DNA of 64,000 bases from JANYJZ01 sp964523395 (lineage in GTDB: Bacteria; Bacteroidota; Ignavibacteria; UBA10030; SZUA-254). Shown piece after piece: positions 23,750 through 33,389 of this stretch. The position numbers were made by a program, and so were the translations under genes. The notes beneath the pieces were generated by a model. That model saw only the letters and a list, made by a program, of their open reading frames with translations, ran no database searches and was not told the DNA's origin. Within the stretch, counting starts at the first letter, position 1. Each line of letters opens with the position of its first letter. The stretch lies in contig CAZFXS010000006.1 in NCBI GenBank assembly GCA_964523395.1, forward strand, positions 169,661 through 233,660, read 5' to 3'.

Positions 23750-26251
23750 ATGGAAGGAAATTTCTCGAACAGGGTACAGGATGTCATCCGGCTCAGCCGT
23801 GAAGAAGCTCTTCGCCTCGGGCATGATTACATCGGTACCGAACATCTCCTTCTCGGGGTCATACGCGAAGGCGAAGGCATCGCCGTAAAGATACTTCGCA
23901 ACCTCGGCGTTGATTTATATAAGCTCAAGAAAGCGATCGAAGATACCGTACGAACATCGGGCGGTACATTAACTATTGGTAATATTCCGCTTACAAAACA
24001 AGCGGAAAAAGTGTTAAAGATTACGTACCTCGAAGCGAAATTATATAAATCCGATGTTATCGGAACCGAACACCTCCTTCTTTCGCTTTTGAGAGACGAC
24101 GATAATATCGCCGCACAGATTCTCCATCAGTTTAACGTGCATTATGATGTCGTGCGCAATGAACTCGACAACATCATCAGCGGCAAACCATCCAATCCTC
24201 CTGCAGCTCCCGCAGGTGAACGCCGTACTGAGAAATCCAAAACCCCTGTGCTTGATAACTTCGGGCGCGATCTCACAAAGCTTGCAATGGAAGATAAGCT
24301 TGATCCTATCGTCGGCAGGGAAAAAGAAATTGAACGGGTCGCGCAAGTCCTCAGCAGGCGCAAAAAGAATAACCCCGTCCTGATCGGTGAACCCGGTGTC
24401 GGTAAAACAGCGATTGCCGAAGGCCTCGCATTGCGGATAGTGCAGAAAAAAGTCTCCCGCGTGTTGCATGACAAACGTGTTGTCACACTTGACCTTGCTG
24501 CTTTAGTGGCCGGGACAAAATACCGCGGTCAGTTCGAAGAACGCATGAAGGCGGTGATGAACGAACTTGAAAAAGCCAAGGACGTCATCCTGTTCATCGA
24601 CGAGCTACATACCATTGTCGGCGCAGGCGGTGCATCTGGTTCTCTCGACGCTTCCAATATGTTCAAACCGGCACTTGCCCGCGGGGATCTGCAGTGCATC
24701 GGCGCGACAACGCTTGACGAATACCGTCAGTACATCGAAAAAGACGGTGCGCTCGATCGGCGTTTTCAAAAAATCATGGTCGATCCTACCACGGTCGATG
24801 AGACGATTCAGATTCTTAAGAACATCAAGCATAAATACGAAGAGCATCACAATATCCGCTATACCGACAAGGCTCTCGAAGCTGCGGTACGGTTAAGCGA
24901 CAGATACATCACGGACCGTTATTTACCGGACAAAGCCATTGACGTGCTGGATGAAGCAGGATCGCGGGTACATCTTTCCAATATCCACGTTCCCAAACAA
25001 ATTCTGGAACTTGAAGGTGAAGTGGAAAAAATCCGGCACTCCAAAAACCACGTCGTAAAAAGCCAAAACTTCGAAGAGGCCGCTCGTCTTCGCGATCTTG
25101 AGAAAAAGCATTTGAATGATCTCGAACTTGCAAAGCGTGAATGGGAGTTAAAATCCCAGGAAACTGTCTACGAAGTAAATGAAGAAACAATGGCTGATGT
25201 CGTGGCAATGATGACCGGCATTCCTGTCAATCGTATTGCACAATCGGAATCCGATAAACTGCTGAAGATGGAATCAGTGTTAAAAGGGTTGATTGTCGGA
25301 CAGGACGAAGCGATTGAAAAACTGAGCAAAGCAATCCGCCGGACACGCGCTGGGCTCAAAGACCCGAAGCGGCCTATCGGTTCGTTTATTTTCCTCGGTC
25401 CCACCGGCGTCGGAAAAACGGAAATGGCAAAGACCGTTGCGAAATACTTATTTGATTCCGAAGAAGCACTCATCCGTATCGATATGAGTGAGTACATGGA
25501 AAAGTTCAGCGTTTCACGACTCGTCGGCGCTCCTCCGGGATATGTCGGTTATGAGGAAGGTGGGCAGTTAACTGAAAAGGTGCGCCGCAAACCGTACTCC
25601 GTAGTTCTGTTGGATGAAATTGAAAAAGCACACCCAGATGTATTCAACATCTTGCTTCAGGTGCTTGACGATGGTATCCTCACCGATAGCCTCGGACGTC
25701 GGGTTGATTTCAAAAATACGATTCTGATCATGACGTCAAATATCGGTGCACGGGATATTAAAGCTTCCGGCGCTTTCGGATTTGGTGTTGATACTCCGAA
25801 AGACAATTACAAAACGATGAAAACCACCATCGAGGATGCGGTAAAGCGGGTCTTCAATCCTGAGTTCCTTAATCGTATCGATGACACGATTGTCTTCCAT
25901 AGCCTGGGACGTGATCATATCAATTCAATTATTGATATTCAGATGAAGGAACTGGTAAAACGAATGGCACAACTGGAAATTAAAATCCAGTTGACGAAAC
26001 AGGCCCGGGAGTTTCTTGTGGATAAAGGATTCGACCCCGCATTCGGTGCCCGGCCGTTGAAACGCGCGCTGCAAAAGTACATCGAGGATCCGATTGCCGA
26101 AGAGATTCTGCGCAACAAATTCGGACAGGGAAGCATTGTTAAGGTAAAACTGAATAAGAAAACGGAAACGTTACGCTTTTCTGAAGGTGCAAAACGCCCT
26201 AAGAATGCACCAACGGAGCCAGAAACACCACAAAGCGCAAACGTCTCCTAA
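23750..26251 (+). CDS. clpC: ATP-dependent Clp protease ATP-binding subunit ClpC
   Basis: AAA+ unfoldase that delivers substrates to ClpP. The 833 residues have two N-terminal Clp repeats (about 5-145, with EALRLGHDYIGTEHLLLG), AAA1 with Walker A GEPGVGKT at 213, a middle domain containing a UVR-like FEEAARLRDLEKK (about 441-453), AAA2 with Walker A GPTGVGKT at 550 and a C-terminal D2-small domain with FDPAFGARPLKRA. The short M-domain and UVR motif make it ClpC rather than ClpB. Monocistronic, with its own promoter and a strong terminator at 26270-26304. Confidence 0.95.
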   Translation: MEGNFSNRVQDVIRLSREEALRLGHDYIGTEHLLLGVIREGEGIAVKILRNLGVDLYKLKKAIEDTVRTSGGTLTIGNIPLTKQAEKVLKITYLEAKLYKSDVIGTEHLLLSLLRDDDNIAAQILHQFNVHYDVVRNELDNIISGKPSNPPAAPAGERRTEKSKTPVLDNFGRDLTKLAMEDKLDPIVGREKEIERVAQVLSRRKKNNPVLIGEPGVGKTAIAEGLALRIVQKKVSRVLHDKRVVTLDLAALVAGTKYRGQFEERMKAVMNELEKAKDVILFIDELHTIVGAGGASGSLDASNMFKPALARGDLQCIGATTLDEYRQYIEKDGALDRRFQKIMVDPTTVDETIQILKNIKHKYEEHHNIRYTDKALEAAVRLSDRYITDRYLPDKAIDVLDEAGSRVHLSNIHVPKQILELEGEVEKIRHSKNHVVKSQNFEEAARLRDLEKKHLNDLELAKREWELKSQETVYEVNEETMADVVAMMTGIPVNRIAQSESDKLLKMESVLKGLIVGQDEAIEKLSKAIRRTRAGLKDPKRPIGSFIFLGPTGVGKTEMAKTVAKYLFDSEEALIRIDMSEYMEKFSVSRLVGAPPGYVGYEEGGQLTEKVRRKPYSVVLLDEIEKAHPDVFNILLQVLDDGILTDSLGRRVDFKNTILIMTSNIGARDIKASGAFGFGVDTPKDNYKTMKTTIEDAVKRVFNPEFLNRIDDTIVFHSLGRDHINSIIDIQMKELVKRMAQLEIKIQLTKQAREFLVDKGFDPAFGARPLKRALQKYIEDPIAEEILRNKFGQGSIVKVKLNKKTETLRFSEGAKRPKNAPTEPETPQSANVS

Positions 26252-26269
26252 ATTCACTCTGTACTAAAT

Positions 26270-26304
26270 AAAAAACCTCATCGCTTAGTCGATGAGGTTT
26301 TTTA
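26270..26304. terminator. Bidirectional terminator between clpC and the kinase gene
   Basis: A perfect 10-bp stem (26274-26283 AACCTCATCG with 26290-26299) and 6-nt loop, flanked by A5 on the left and T6 on the right. It can end clpC transcripts and those of the convergent kinase gene. Confidence 0.85.
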
Positions 26305-26332
26305 TTTTCCTGCCGAATGAAAGAATACTTCT

Positions 26333-28690
26333 TCAGTACCCAAAACTTTGCGCGCTGACGGCAACACTATCCAGCGTCGATTTCATCTTGCTCATCATAT
26401 CAACAAAACGCTTATCGTCACGGATTGCATCAAACCATGAATCATTTTCATACCATGAATACCAGTAATTTCCCAGCCTTCCGGCCTTCTCCATCCATGC
26501 GATCGCTTTTTCTTTATCTCCCTGCTTCGCATAAATTGCCGCTACCTGACGCGCTATGGCGTAATCCCGTTCCGAAAATCTTTTTATGGCGGTAAGTTCC
26601 TGCTCGGCCTTTTTATAATCCTCTCGCGCCGTTTCAAGCATCGCACGCGAGAGGTGAATCTGCGGACTGGTCGGTTCACTCAGCTCAGCCCGATTGATTG
26701 CCTCCTCTGCCAGAGCGAGATCGTTTAAACGGATATGACTCAGTGCCAGTAATCCAGCCCGTAACCAGGCATCATCAGGGTTGCGTTGAATTGCACGCTG
26801 CAATTCGAATATACTTTCACGATATTTTCCCTGAAATTGAAGTAATCGCGCACGCGCCCTGTCAACATTGAATGACGGGTCGCCTTCTGCCGCCCGGGAA
26901 AAAATTTCTTTAGCTTTATCAAAGTTGCCGATATACTGATAGAACACTCCAAGATCTTCTAGTGAAGCGCTGTTATGCGGATCGATTTGCAAGGCACGCA
27001 GAGACTGTAAAATGCCACCCGGATAATCCCCGCGAACGCGCAGACCAAAACCCAAATTCGCATGTGCAATAGCCGACTGAGGATCCAAAGCAATTGCGCG
27101 TTGTGCCGCTTTGATGCCACGGCCGACCCAGGCAGTGTCCGGAGAATAATTGCTCCAGAATTGCTCCACATACACCTCACTCAACCGCGCATATGCTTCT
27201 GTGAACATTGTGTCCAAATCGACAGCGCGCTCGAACATTTCGATGGCCCGCTGGTTGTTCTGCATGGAGCTTTTATCCGCGTACGCGATGCCGCGAAGAT
27301 ACGATTCATACGCAAGATTGTTATCGCTGTTTACCTTGTACAGTGCACGTGACTCTTTCGCTGAAAGATGAATCCGCAGCGCGTCGATAATTTTTTCCGA
27401 GACATTATCCTGTACAATACTCATTTCGTGCCAGAAGAAATCCATTTTCTCACCTACCAGAATGGATCCGTTTTGCACATCGACAAATTGAATAGTGATA
27501 TTCAGCCGATCATTCAGTTTCTGAAATCTTCCCTCTAACACATAATCCGCTCCCAGGGCTTTGCCGGCAACAGTTGCCTGAACGGCTTTTCCCTCATACG
27601 GTACAACAGAACTCGTTGGCCTCACTAACAACGCCCGCACGTACGATAGGCGCGTGATAATTTCGTCCGCAAACCCGATACTGAGAAAATTAAGCGAAGA
27701 ATCCTGAAGCACATTTTGAAACGGAAGCACAGCAACCGACTTTTGCTCCGAGCCTGACGTCTTGTTCCCGTCCCTGAAATACAGTATTGCCGCCACGGTC
27801 ACCAACAGGACTACAATTACCGAGCCAATAATGATTCCCGGAGTAATCATCGATCTGTCAATTTTCCTCCTCATTGTAGGATTGCTGCGAAGGTGTTCCA
27901 GATCTGCGATGAGGTCATTCATCGATTGATACCGGCGGTGCCGGTCTTTGCTCAGCGCTTTGAGAACAATGCGCACCAATTCACCTGAGATTTCCGGACG
28001 AAATTTCTTCAGGGAATCAGGATGTTTGCGGGTAATGGATGTCAGAAGTTCAGCAACAGTTTTGCCGCGAAAAGGTAATTCACCCGCGACCATCTGATAG
28101 AGCAACGTTCCAAATGAAAAGATATCACTCCTCGCGTCAACTTCTTCTTCATTGATCTGTTCAGGCGACATGTAAGCAAATGTCCCTATCAGACTGCCGG
28201 GTGTGGTGACATGACTTGACCCCATGACACGCGCCAGCCCGAAATCCATCACCTTTACTTGTCCCTGCGACGGGACCATTACATTTTCCGGTTTTATATC
28301 GCGATGGACAATACCATGCGCATGAGCATCCGAAATGCCGCCTGCGATTTGCATGGCAACCTCCAGAACACGGTCAGTGGAAAGAAGTCCTTGCTGAAGA
28401 ATGGTATTGAGGGGCTTGCCCTCAACGTATTCGCTTACAATGAATGCGGTTCCGTCAACTTCATCAAATTCGTGGATAGTGACAATGTTCGGATGATTCA
28501 GTTGTGAGGCAAGGCGTGCTTCCTGGAAAAAGCGGGCCCGGTCGTCCGGGGAAGCTGAAAGAATCGAAGAAAATACCTTAATGGCAACCAGGCGATGAAG
28601 CTTGAGGTCTTCGGCTTTATAGACGACACCCATCCCTCCCTCACCGATTTTCTCAATGATTTTATAATGAGAGATCGTACTCCCAATCAT
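26333..28690 (-). CDS. Transmembrane Ser/Thr protein kinase with TolB-like and TPR domains
   Basis: A 785-residue Hanks-type kinase. Kinase domain (about 9-270): GEGGMG loop (16-21), catalytic K38, HRDIKPEN (129-136), DFG (149-151), and an activation segment ending YMSPEQ. One transmembrane helix follows (about 286-308), then an extracytoplasmic FlgO/TolB-like domain beginning VAVLPFQNV, and TPR repeats to the C-terminus. I start at ATG 28690 because a promoter lies at 28791-28819, downstream of a longer in-frame ATG at 28846, and because the kinase domain begins immediately. Signal and substrate unknown. The first 52 codons of the longer frame carry no conserved sequence. Confidence 0.88.
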   Translation of the reverse strand: MIGSTISHYKIIEKIGEGGMGVVYKAEDLKLHRLVAIKVFSSILSASPDDRARFFQEARLASQLNHPNIVTIHEFDEVDGTAFIVSEYVEGKPLNTILQQGLLSTDRVLEVAMQIAGGISDAHAHGIVHRDIKPENVMVPSQGQVKVMDFGLARVMGSSHVTTPGSLIGTFAYMSPEQINEEEVDARSDIFSFGTLLYQMVAGELPFRGKTVAELLTSITRKHPDSLKKFRPEISGELVRIVLKALSKDRHRRYQSMNDLIADLEHLRSNPTMRRKIDRSMITPGIIIGSVIVVLLVTVAAILYFRDGNKTSGSEQKSVAVLPFQNVLQDSSLNFLSIGFADEIITRLSYVRALLVRPTSSVVPYEGKAVQATVAGKALGADYVLEGRFQKLNDRLNITIQFVDVQNGSILVGEKMDFFWHEMSIVQDNVSEKIIDALRIHLSAKESRALYKVNSDNNLAYESYLRGIAYADKSSMQNNQRAIEMFERAVDLDTMFTEAYARLSEVYVEQFWSNYSPDTAWVGRGIKAAQRAIALDPQSAIAHANLGFGLRVRGDYPGGILQSLRALQIDPHNSASLEDLGVFYQYIGNFDKAKEIFSRAAEGDPSFNVDRARARLLQFQGKYRESIFELQRAIQRNPDDAWLRAGLLALSHIRLNDLALAEEAINRAELSEPTSPQIHLSRAMLETAREDYKKAEQELTAIKRFSERDYAIARQVAAIYAKQGDKEKAIAWMEKAGRLGNYWYSWYENDSWFDAIRDDKRFVDMMSKMKSTLDSVAVSAQSFGY

Positions 28691-28790
28691 TGTATATTGC
28701 CGGCTATGTGGCGAAAATCCAATACCATACCAAGGTTTTAAAGCTTTTTGTTCAAATTGAATGGATTTAAAAGAGGAATATCTTTGAGAA

Positions 28791-28819
28791 AATATAGGAA
28801 AGGACGCTCCCAGAAGCAA
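28791..28819 (-). promoter_or_regulatory. Promoter of the Ser/Thr kinase gene
   Basis: Minus-strand -35 TTGCTT (28814-28819) and -10 TATATT (28791-28796) with a 17-nt spacer, about 100 nt before ATG 28690. Confidence 0.5.
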
Positions 28820-28836
28820 TTTCGGTATAAAATAAA

Positions 28837-28868
28837 TGAACCCCACTCTTGCGCTTAAGCGGGGTTCA
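28837..28868 (-). terminator. Possible terminator hairpin below the GH/sigma54 operon
   Basis: An 8-bp stem TGAACCCC/GGGGTTCA with a 16-nt loop; on the minus strand it is followed by the T-rich TTTATTTTAT. It is about 230 nt past the sigma54-activator stop and just above the kinase promoter. Confidence 0.45.
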
Positions 28869-29036
28869 CTTTCCCTAGTCCACCTGCACCAATCTTGCTG
28901 TAGTAAGGAAACGTATTATTCGATTCGCCGAGCTATTAAGAGTCAACTATCGTGCCAAGAGATTGATAGTCAAAAGGATGAAAAATCTGGAATTTTTATC
29001 AAGTCAGAGAGGATTTGGACAAAACCATTGACGATA

Positions 29037-29056
29037 TATTGGCAGTAGTGCCAATA
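29037..29056. repeat. Perfect 8-bp inverted repeat
   Basis: TATTGGCA and TGCCAATA separated by GTAG, with a further ATTGGCA 5 nt on. It lies 40 nt downstream of the sigma54-activator stop. It may be an operator or an mRNA 3' stem; there is no T-tract. Confidence 0.45.
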
Positions 29057-29096
29057 GATTGGCAAATGACTTATTACGGGATGAATATCCGGAGGG

Positions 29097-30557
29097 CTAT
29101 GTATTCCTTGAGGTAATATTGAGCTTTTTCATCCTTGCCTGCAGTGTGGTCCTGTTCAACCCAAGGAGTTCAGCGGCTTTGGTCTGGTTCCAATCGACCT
29201 TGTCGAGCACCTTGATGATGTGCTGGCGCGCCGCGTCATCAAAAGCTTCGCCCTGAACAGATGACGTTACCATCGGAAGATGAAAATCGGAAATTACTGA
29301 TTCATGGTCTGAGAGCAGAATGGCCTTGCGGACAATATTTTGAAGTTCACGGACATTTCCCGGAAACGGATATGCTTGCAGCCTGTTAAACGCTTCCGCG
29401 GTAGGAGTTTTCCGGGGAATATTATTTTCCTTGCAGAACTCGTTAATGAAGTGCATGGAAAGAGGAACTATATCCTCGGGACGTTCACGTAACGGCGGAA
29501 TTTTAATTTCGACGCCGCAGAGACGATAGTACAAATCTTCCCGGAATTTTCCTTCCTTCATTTCTTCCTGAATATTCTTATTTGTCGCTGAGATGACCCT
29601 GACATCCACAAACCGGTACTGTGTATCTCCCACACGGCGTATTTCCCCCTCCTGTAACACACGCAACAACTTTGCCTGCAGGGTGGGCTGCATATCCGCA
29701 ATCTCATCCAGGAACACAGTACCCCCGTCTGCTTCTTCAAACAACCCTTTCGAATCGGAAACCGCTCCAGTGTACGCGCCCTTTTTCGCTCCGAACAATT
29801 CAGCTTCCAGAATTTGCTCAGGCAGCGCACTGCAATTGATGGGGATGAATTTCTTCTCTTTCCTCGGACTCTGATAATGAATTGAACGGGCCGCAAGCTC
29901 TTTGCCGGTTCCGCTTTCACCCGTAATCAGCACGCTGACATTCGTCGCGGCAATATTACGCAACTGGTGGAGAACGGCAAGCATCTGCTTGCTTGAACAG
30001 ATGATTTTGTCCTGAGAGTATTGCTGAACTGCCTCACCCTTCCAGTATTGAGCCTCATTTTTTGTCGCTTCATATTTATGCGCGTTCCTGATTGCTATCG
30101 CGGCAAGGTTCGCGAAGGTCTGAAGAAAATGAACATCCTCCATCGTAAATACTTTTGTAATCTTCCGGCTGTCAAGATAGATAGTGCCGATAATACTGTC
30201 ATTTTCCGCCAGAGGAACACAAAGGACAGAGAGGATTTTAAAATTCTTGACGCTTTTTCTCTCCATAATATTCGGATCGTCCTGAACATTCGAAGAAAGC
30301 ACATATTTTCCGCTTGAAGCTACTTCGTTGGTAATGCTCCGGCTGATTTCTTCCGCGTTGGCAAGCGTTTCCTTTTCGACATTCCGCGCGACTTTCGGCT
30401 GGAGATCGCCTTCAGCATTCTTGAGAAATAAAATTCCGCGCTCGACCCCCACTGCAGTAATCGCCGCATCCATAATGGTCTCGAGTAGCTGGTCAATATC
30501 AAGAACTGAATTGATCGCTTTGCTGATTTCGACAAATGATGCTAACGTTTTTTCCAT
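29097..30557 (-). CDS. GAF-domain sigma54-dependent transcriptional activator
   Basis: A 486-residue enhancer-binding protein of NifA-like layout: N-terminal GAF sensor (about 10-165), AAA+ domain with Walker A GESGTGKE (213-220), Walker B-type VFLDEI and the sigma54-contact loop GAYTGA (260-265; a Tyr variant of GAFTGA), and a C-terminal Fis-type helix-turn-helix (about 440-480, WNQTKAAELLGLNRTTL). It has no receiver domain, so it responds to a ligand or partner and not to phosphorylation. Ten nt downstream of the GH36 gene and last in that operon; it may control glycosidase or transporter genes. I found no convincing -24/-12 promoter nearby. Confidence 0.9.
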   Translation of the reverse strand: MEKTLASFVEISKAINSVLDIDQLLETIMDAAITAVGVERGILFLKNAEGDLQPKVARNVEKETLANAEEISRSITNEVASSGKYVLSSNVQDDPNIMERKSVKNFKILSVLCVPLAENDSIIGTIYLDSRKITKVFTMEDVHFLQTFANLAAIAIRNAHKYEATKNEAQYWKGEAVQQYSQDKIICSSKQMLAVLHQLRNIAATNVSVLITGESGTGKELAARSIHYQSPRKEKKFIPINCSALPEQILEAELFGAKKGAYTGAVSDSKGLFEEADGGTVFLDEIADMQPTLQAKLLRVLQEGEIRRVGDTQYRFVDVRVISATNKNIQEEMKEGKFREDLYYRLCGVEIKIPPLRERPEDIVPLSMHFINEFCKENNIPRKTPTAEAFNRLQAYPFPGNVRELQNIVRKAILLSDHESVISDFHLPMVTSSVQGEAFDDAARQHIIKVLDKVDWNQTKAAELLGLNRTTLQARMKKLNITSRNT

Positions 30558-30566
30558 GGAGATAAT

Positions 30567-33380
30567 CTATTCAAATACTGCCTGCCATGCAAGCTTCCCG
30601 CCGCGGTTTCCTTCGAAATGTATCCTGACGATTCCGTCCGATGTTTCTTCCATTGTATGGCGAACCGGCACTCTGATACTTTTTACTTTCAAACCTTCCG
30701 GAACATAGAGCACTACCGTATATGTTCCGTCGATCAGTTTATTGCTGGAGGCGGATAATGTTTTCTTTTTCGCGTTCCACTGGACATCGACAAGATCGAT
30801 TGCGCCTTGTGTTATATGACGTGATGTTGAAAGAATGACCGGTACATTTCCTTTTTCGTGAATCGACAGAACATTCGAAGATGTTGGCGGTAATAATACC
30901 GTCATCGTTCCCTTGATTTCTCCCAGGAAGCGGTCGTTCCAAAACTCATACGCGAGGTATGTTTTTCTTGGTGAAAGCCCAAGCTGGTCAATTTGGACCG
31001 ATACACGTTGTTCATTGTTCGTCCAATTAAATACTCCCACAACATTCCACTGATCAAACTTTTTCTCCACTTTGAGATTCCATATTGATGGGAGATGCAA
31101 ATCGCGGATGCTGTACCATCCGCCCGGTCCGCCGCCATCGTACACGCGTATCGCAATCGAGTTTTCTTCTCCCCATTTAATAAGATGCTGGGGTATGTTG
31201 TACACTCTGAATGCAGTCCATTCCGAATTGTATTCCGGCGGAAATGTGCCTGTTTTTCCGACAAGGTTTCCATTGACAAACGTTTGATCGCAATCGTCAA
31301 TTTTTCCAAGCGATAATGTTACATCACCGCGGGGCCAGTCGTTGGGGATGGTAAATGTCGCCCTGTACCAGACGATATTGTCAACATCCGGATAACCAGC
31401 ATTTTCCCACCGCGCCGGTACCGGAATTTCTTTCCACTCCCCATCGTTGAAAGCCGGTTCCTTCCATTCCATCGCGTCACCAACCGAGAATTTCCACATT
31501 CCGGGAAGCGGTATACGTTGTTGATTATCGGAAGAACGCAACGACAATCCATTATTTTCTGAAACGGTAAACAGATCTACGGGAGCAGCAGATTTCCCGT
31601 AACTTGGTATGGTTGTTTTCAACAAATCGATTCTTTCCTGCGGAAGCGCAGGGAGTTTATCACTCAGCAAATTCATCTGACCTGAAAGAGCAACAACCGA
31701 TGACCAAGCTCTCGCCTGATCTAATGTTAACGGTTCCCTGACAAGCAGACAATCCGGGTCATTATACCATGCATTATTGTGATAAAAATATCTCTGCGCG
31801 GCGGCATTAACTCCCGGCGTTATTCCATTCCAGCCGGCATACACATCCTGACCGATTCGCATGCCATCCACAAATCCGACCGAACTTCCCATCGGCGCGC
31901 CGCAGCCCAGAATGAATTTATCTGAGCCGACGCCTTTCCGGATTGCCCGCAACCCCATCTGATACGCTTGCGCCGATGAAACCGGCTGGTGATACTTTCC
32001 GCCTTCTCCAGCAAAATAGAGAAAATCGATTTTTACATAATCATATCCCCATTTTGCGGTGATCGTATAAAACAGATTTTCAAGCCATACCTGAACGGCA
32101 GGAATTGACGGATCCAGCGCGTAGATTCTCCCTCCCCACCAATCATTGGCAAAGAATTGTTTCAGCGAATCATTCTCATCACGCAGAAGCCAGTCGCGGT
32201 GATTCTTATACACTGAACTGCTTTCCGCAACCGCAAATGGTGCAATCCACAATCCGGCAAGAAACCCTTTCGCGTGAATCTGATCAGTGAGCCACTTATG
32301 ACCATGAGGAAACTGCTTGTTGGTATTCCAGTCACCGGCAGCAATCTGAAACCCGTCATCAATTTGGATATACTGCAATCCTGCTTTTTTCAGATGCCTC
32401 CCGGCTGTATTGAGATTGTGGATGATGCTGTCTTCGGAAATATGCTGATAGTAATAATACCACGAACACCAGCCAGTCGGCACATTCTGATTGCCAAAGA
32501 ATGCCGCAGGTTGTTTGCCTGTCGGTGTAAACGGTTTATTGAATGCTGGTGCCAGCTTTTGCTGGTATTCGCTGAACCGCTGAAGATTATCATGCGGCGA
32601 CTGATCAAACGAAATATAGACCGGATCGGATTCGATAGTCTTACCGGCCGGAATGATAACGGTTTTCACGTCTGAAAATGTCTGGAGTTTTTGTGTGCCT
32701 GTTGAATGAAAGAACGAAAGAGATCGAATTCCATTGGTCGCTCTTGTATTCGTGAGAAACCCAAACAGCACCGATCGCCATGCTTCCGGTTCATAAAAAA
32801 CTGTGGACCAATAACTTGAAACTGTATTGATTGAATCGAGAGCCACCACTTCGGAATTACTCCATGACTGGTAGCCATTACTATGCATCAGCACATTGTC
32901 CGTGGCATACTGAACGTATGCCGCTCCGTATAAATCGATGAGCCTGAACTCCTTCGTCCGCCAATCGGTTGAAGAACTATTCGTAATAGTTGAAGAACAA
33001 ACAATCGTTTTGCGTTCATTATATAATCTGAACGTCACAATCCACTCGGAAACTGCATTTGAGCCCCGCAGTTCAAGTCTTTTCCCCTTTCCGAGAGAGT
33101 CATCGAAAGTCAATACTTTCGTTACCACTTCACCCTGCAGCTGACTGAACACAATCGAATCAGCATCCCGGAAACTAAGCGTGGAGGTCGCGTTGATAAT
33201 CACCGGCGCCCACTGGTTTGCCTCAAATTCGTACACACTCCAGAGTTTTGTGTTTTTATCAAATGAAATTTTCAGCAATCCGTTATCTATCTCTGTGAAT
33301 TTCGTCCCCTGTGCATACGACACCCAGGATAAACACAAAATACTCAAACATAAACCGATGAGATTCCGGAGAGTTTTCAT
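30567..33380 (-). CDS. Secreted GH36-type alpha-galactosidase
   Basis: A 937-residue exported glycosidase (signal peptide 1-24, ending SYAQG). The GH36/GH27-like barrel shows PTGWCSWYYYY (301-311), QIDDGFQ (339-345), HAKGFLAGLWIAPF (369-382), the nucleophile D452 in YVKIDFLY and the likely acid/base D512 in GMRIGQD. An insertion at about 625-760 looks like a carbohydrate-binding beta-sandwich (galactose-binding-like, with WKE--FNDGEW and W-RATF). Members of this family release alpha-galactosyl or related residues. Tightly linked to the GH38 gene (10 nt), so both probably degrade one glycan. Exact sugar unknown. Confidence 0.85.
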   Translation of the reverse strand: MKTLRNLIGLCLSILCLSWVSYAQGTKFTEIDNGLLKISFDKNTKLWSVYEFEANQWAPVIINATSTLSFRDADSIVFSQLQGEVVTKVLTFDDSLGKGKRLELRGSNAVSEWIVTFRLYNERKTIVCSSTITNSSSTDWRTKEFRLIDLYGAAYVQYATDNVLMHSNGYQSWSNSEVVALDSINTVSSYWSTVFYEPEAWRSVLFGFLTNTRATNGIRSLSFFHSTGTQKLQTFSDVKTVIIPAGKTIESDPVYISFDQSPHDNLQRFSEYQQKLAPAFNKPFTPTGKQPAAFFGNQNVPTGWCSWYYYYQHISEDSIIHNLNTAGRHLKKAGLQYIQIDDGFQIAAGDWNTNKQFPHGHKWLTDQIHAKGFLAGLWIAPFAVAESSSVYKNHRDWLLRDENDSLKQFFANDWWGGRIYALDPSIPAVQVWLENLFYTITAKWGYDYVKIDFLYFAGEGGKYHQPVSSAQAYQMGLRAIRKGVGSDKFILGCGAPMGSSVGFVDGMRIGQDVYAGWNGITPGVNAAAQRYFYHNNAWYNDPDCLLVREPLTLDQARAWSSVVALSGQMNLLSDKLPALPQERIDLLKTTIPSYGKSAAPVDLFTVSENNGLSLRSSDNQQRIPLPGMWKFSVGDAMEWKEPAFNDGEWKEIPVPARWENAGYPDVDNIVWYRATFTIPNDWPRGDVTLSLGKIDDCDQTFVNGNLVGKTGTFPPEYNSEWTAFRVYNIPQHLIKWGEENSIAIRVYDGGGPGGWYSIRDLHLPSIWNLKVEKKFDQWNVVGVFNWTNNEQRVSVQIDQLGLSPRKTYLAYEFWNDRFLGEIKGTMTVLLPPTSSNVLSIHEKGNVPVILSTSRHITQGAIDLVDVQWNAKKKTLSASSNKLIDGTYTVVLYVPEGLKVKSIRVPVRHTMEETSDGIVRIHFEGNRGGKLAWQAVFE

Positions 33381-33389
33381 AACGTTGAC

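Larger units (their letters stand above)
28691..29096. other. Intergenic region between kinase and sigma54-activator genes
   Basis: Holds the kinase promoter (28791-28819), a hairpin (28837-28868) and a perfect palindrome (29037-29056). No ORF in 28870-29096 looks like a gene. Confidence 0.6.

Noticed and set aside
28691..28846. N-terminal extension of the Ser/Thr kinase to ATG 28846
   Set aside because: It would span the -10/-35 region and has no conserved sequence; the kinase domain begins at ATG 28690.
29037..29056. Palindrome as a sigma54 promoter
   Set aside because: Spacing between GG and GC is 7 nt, not 10, so it does not fit a -24/-12 site.
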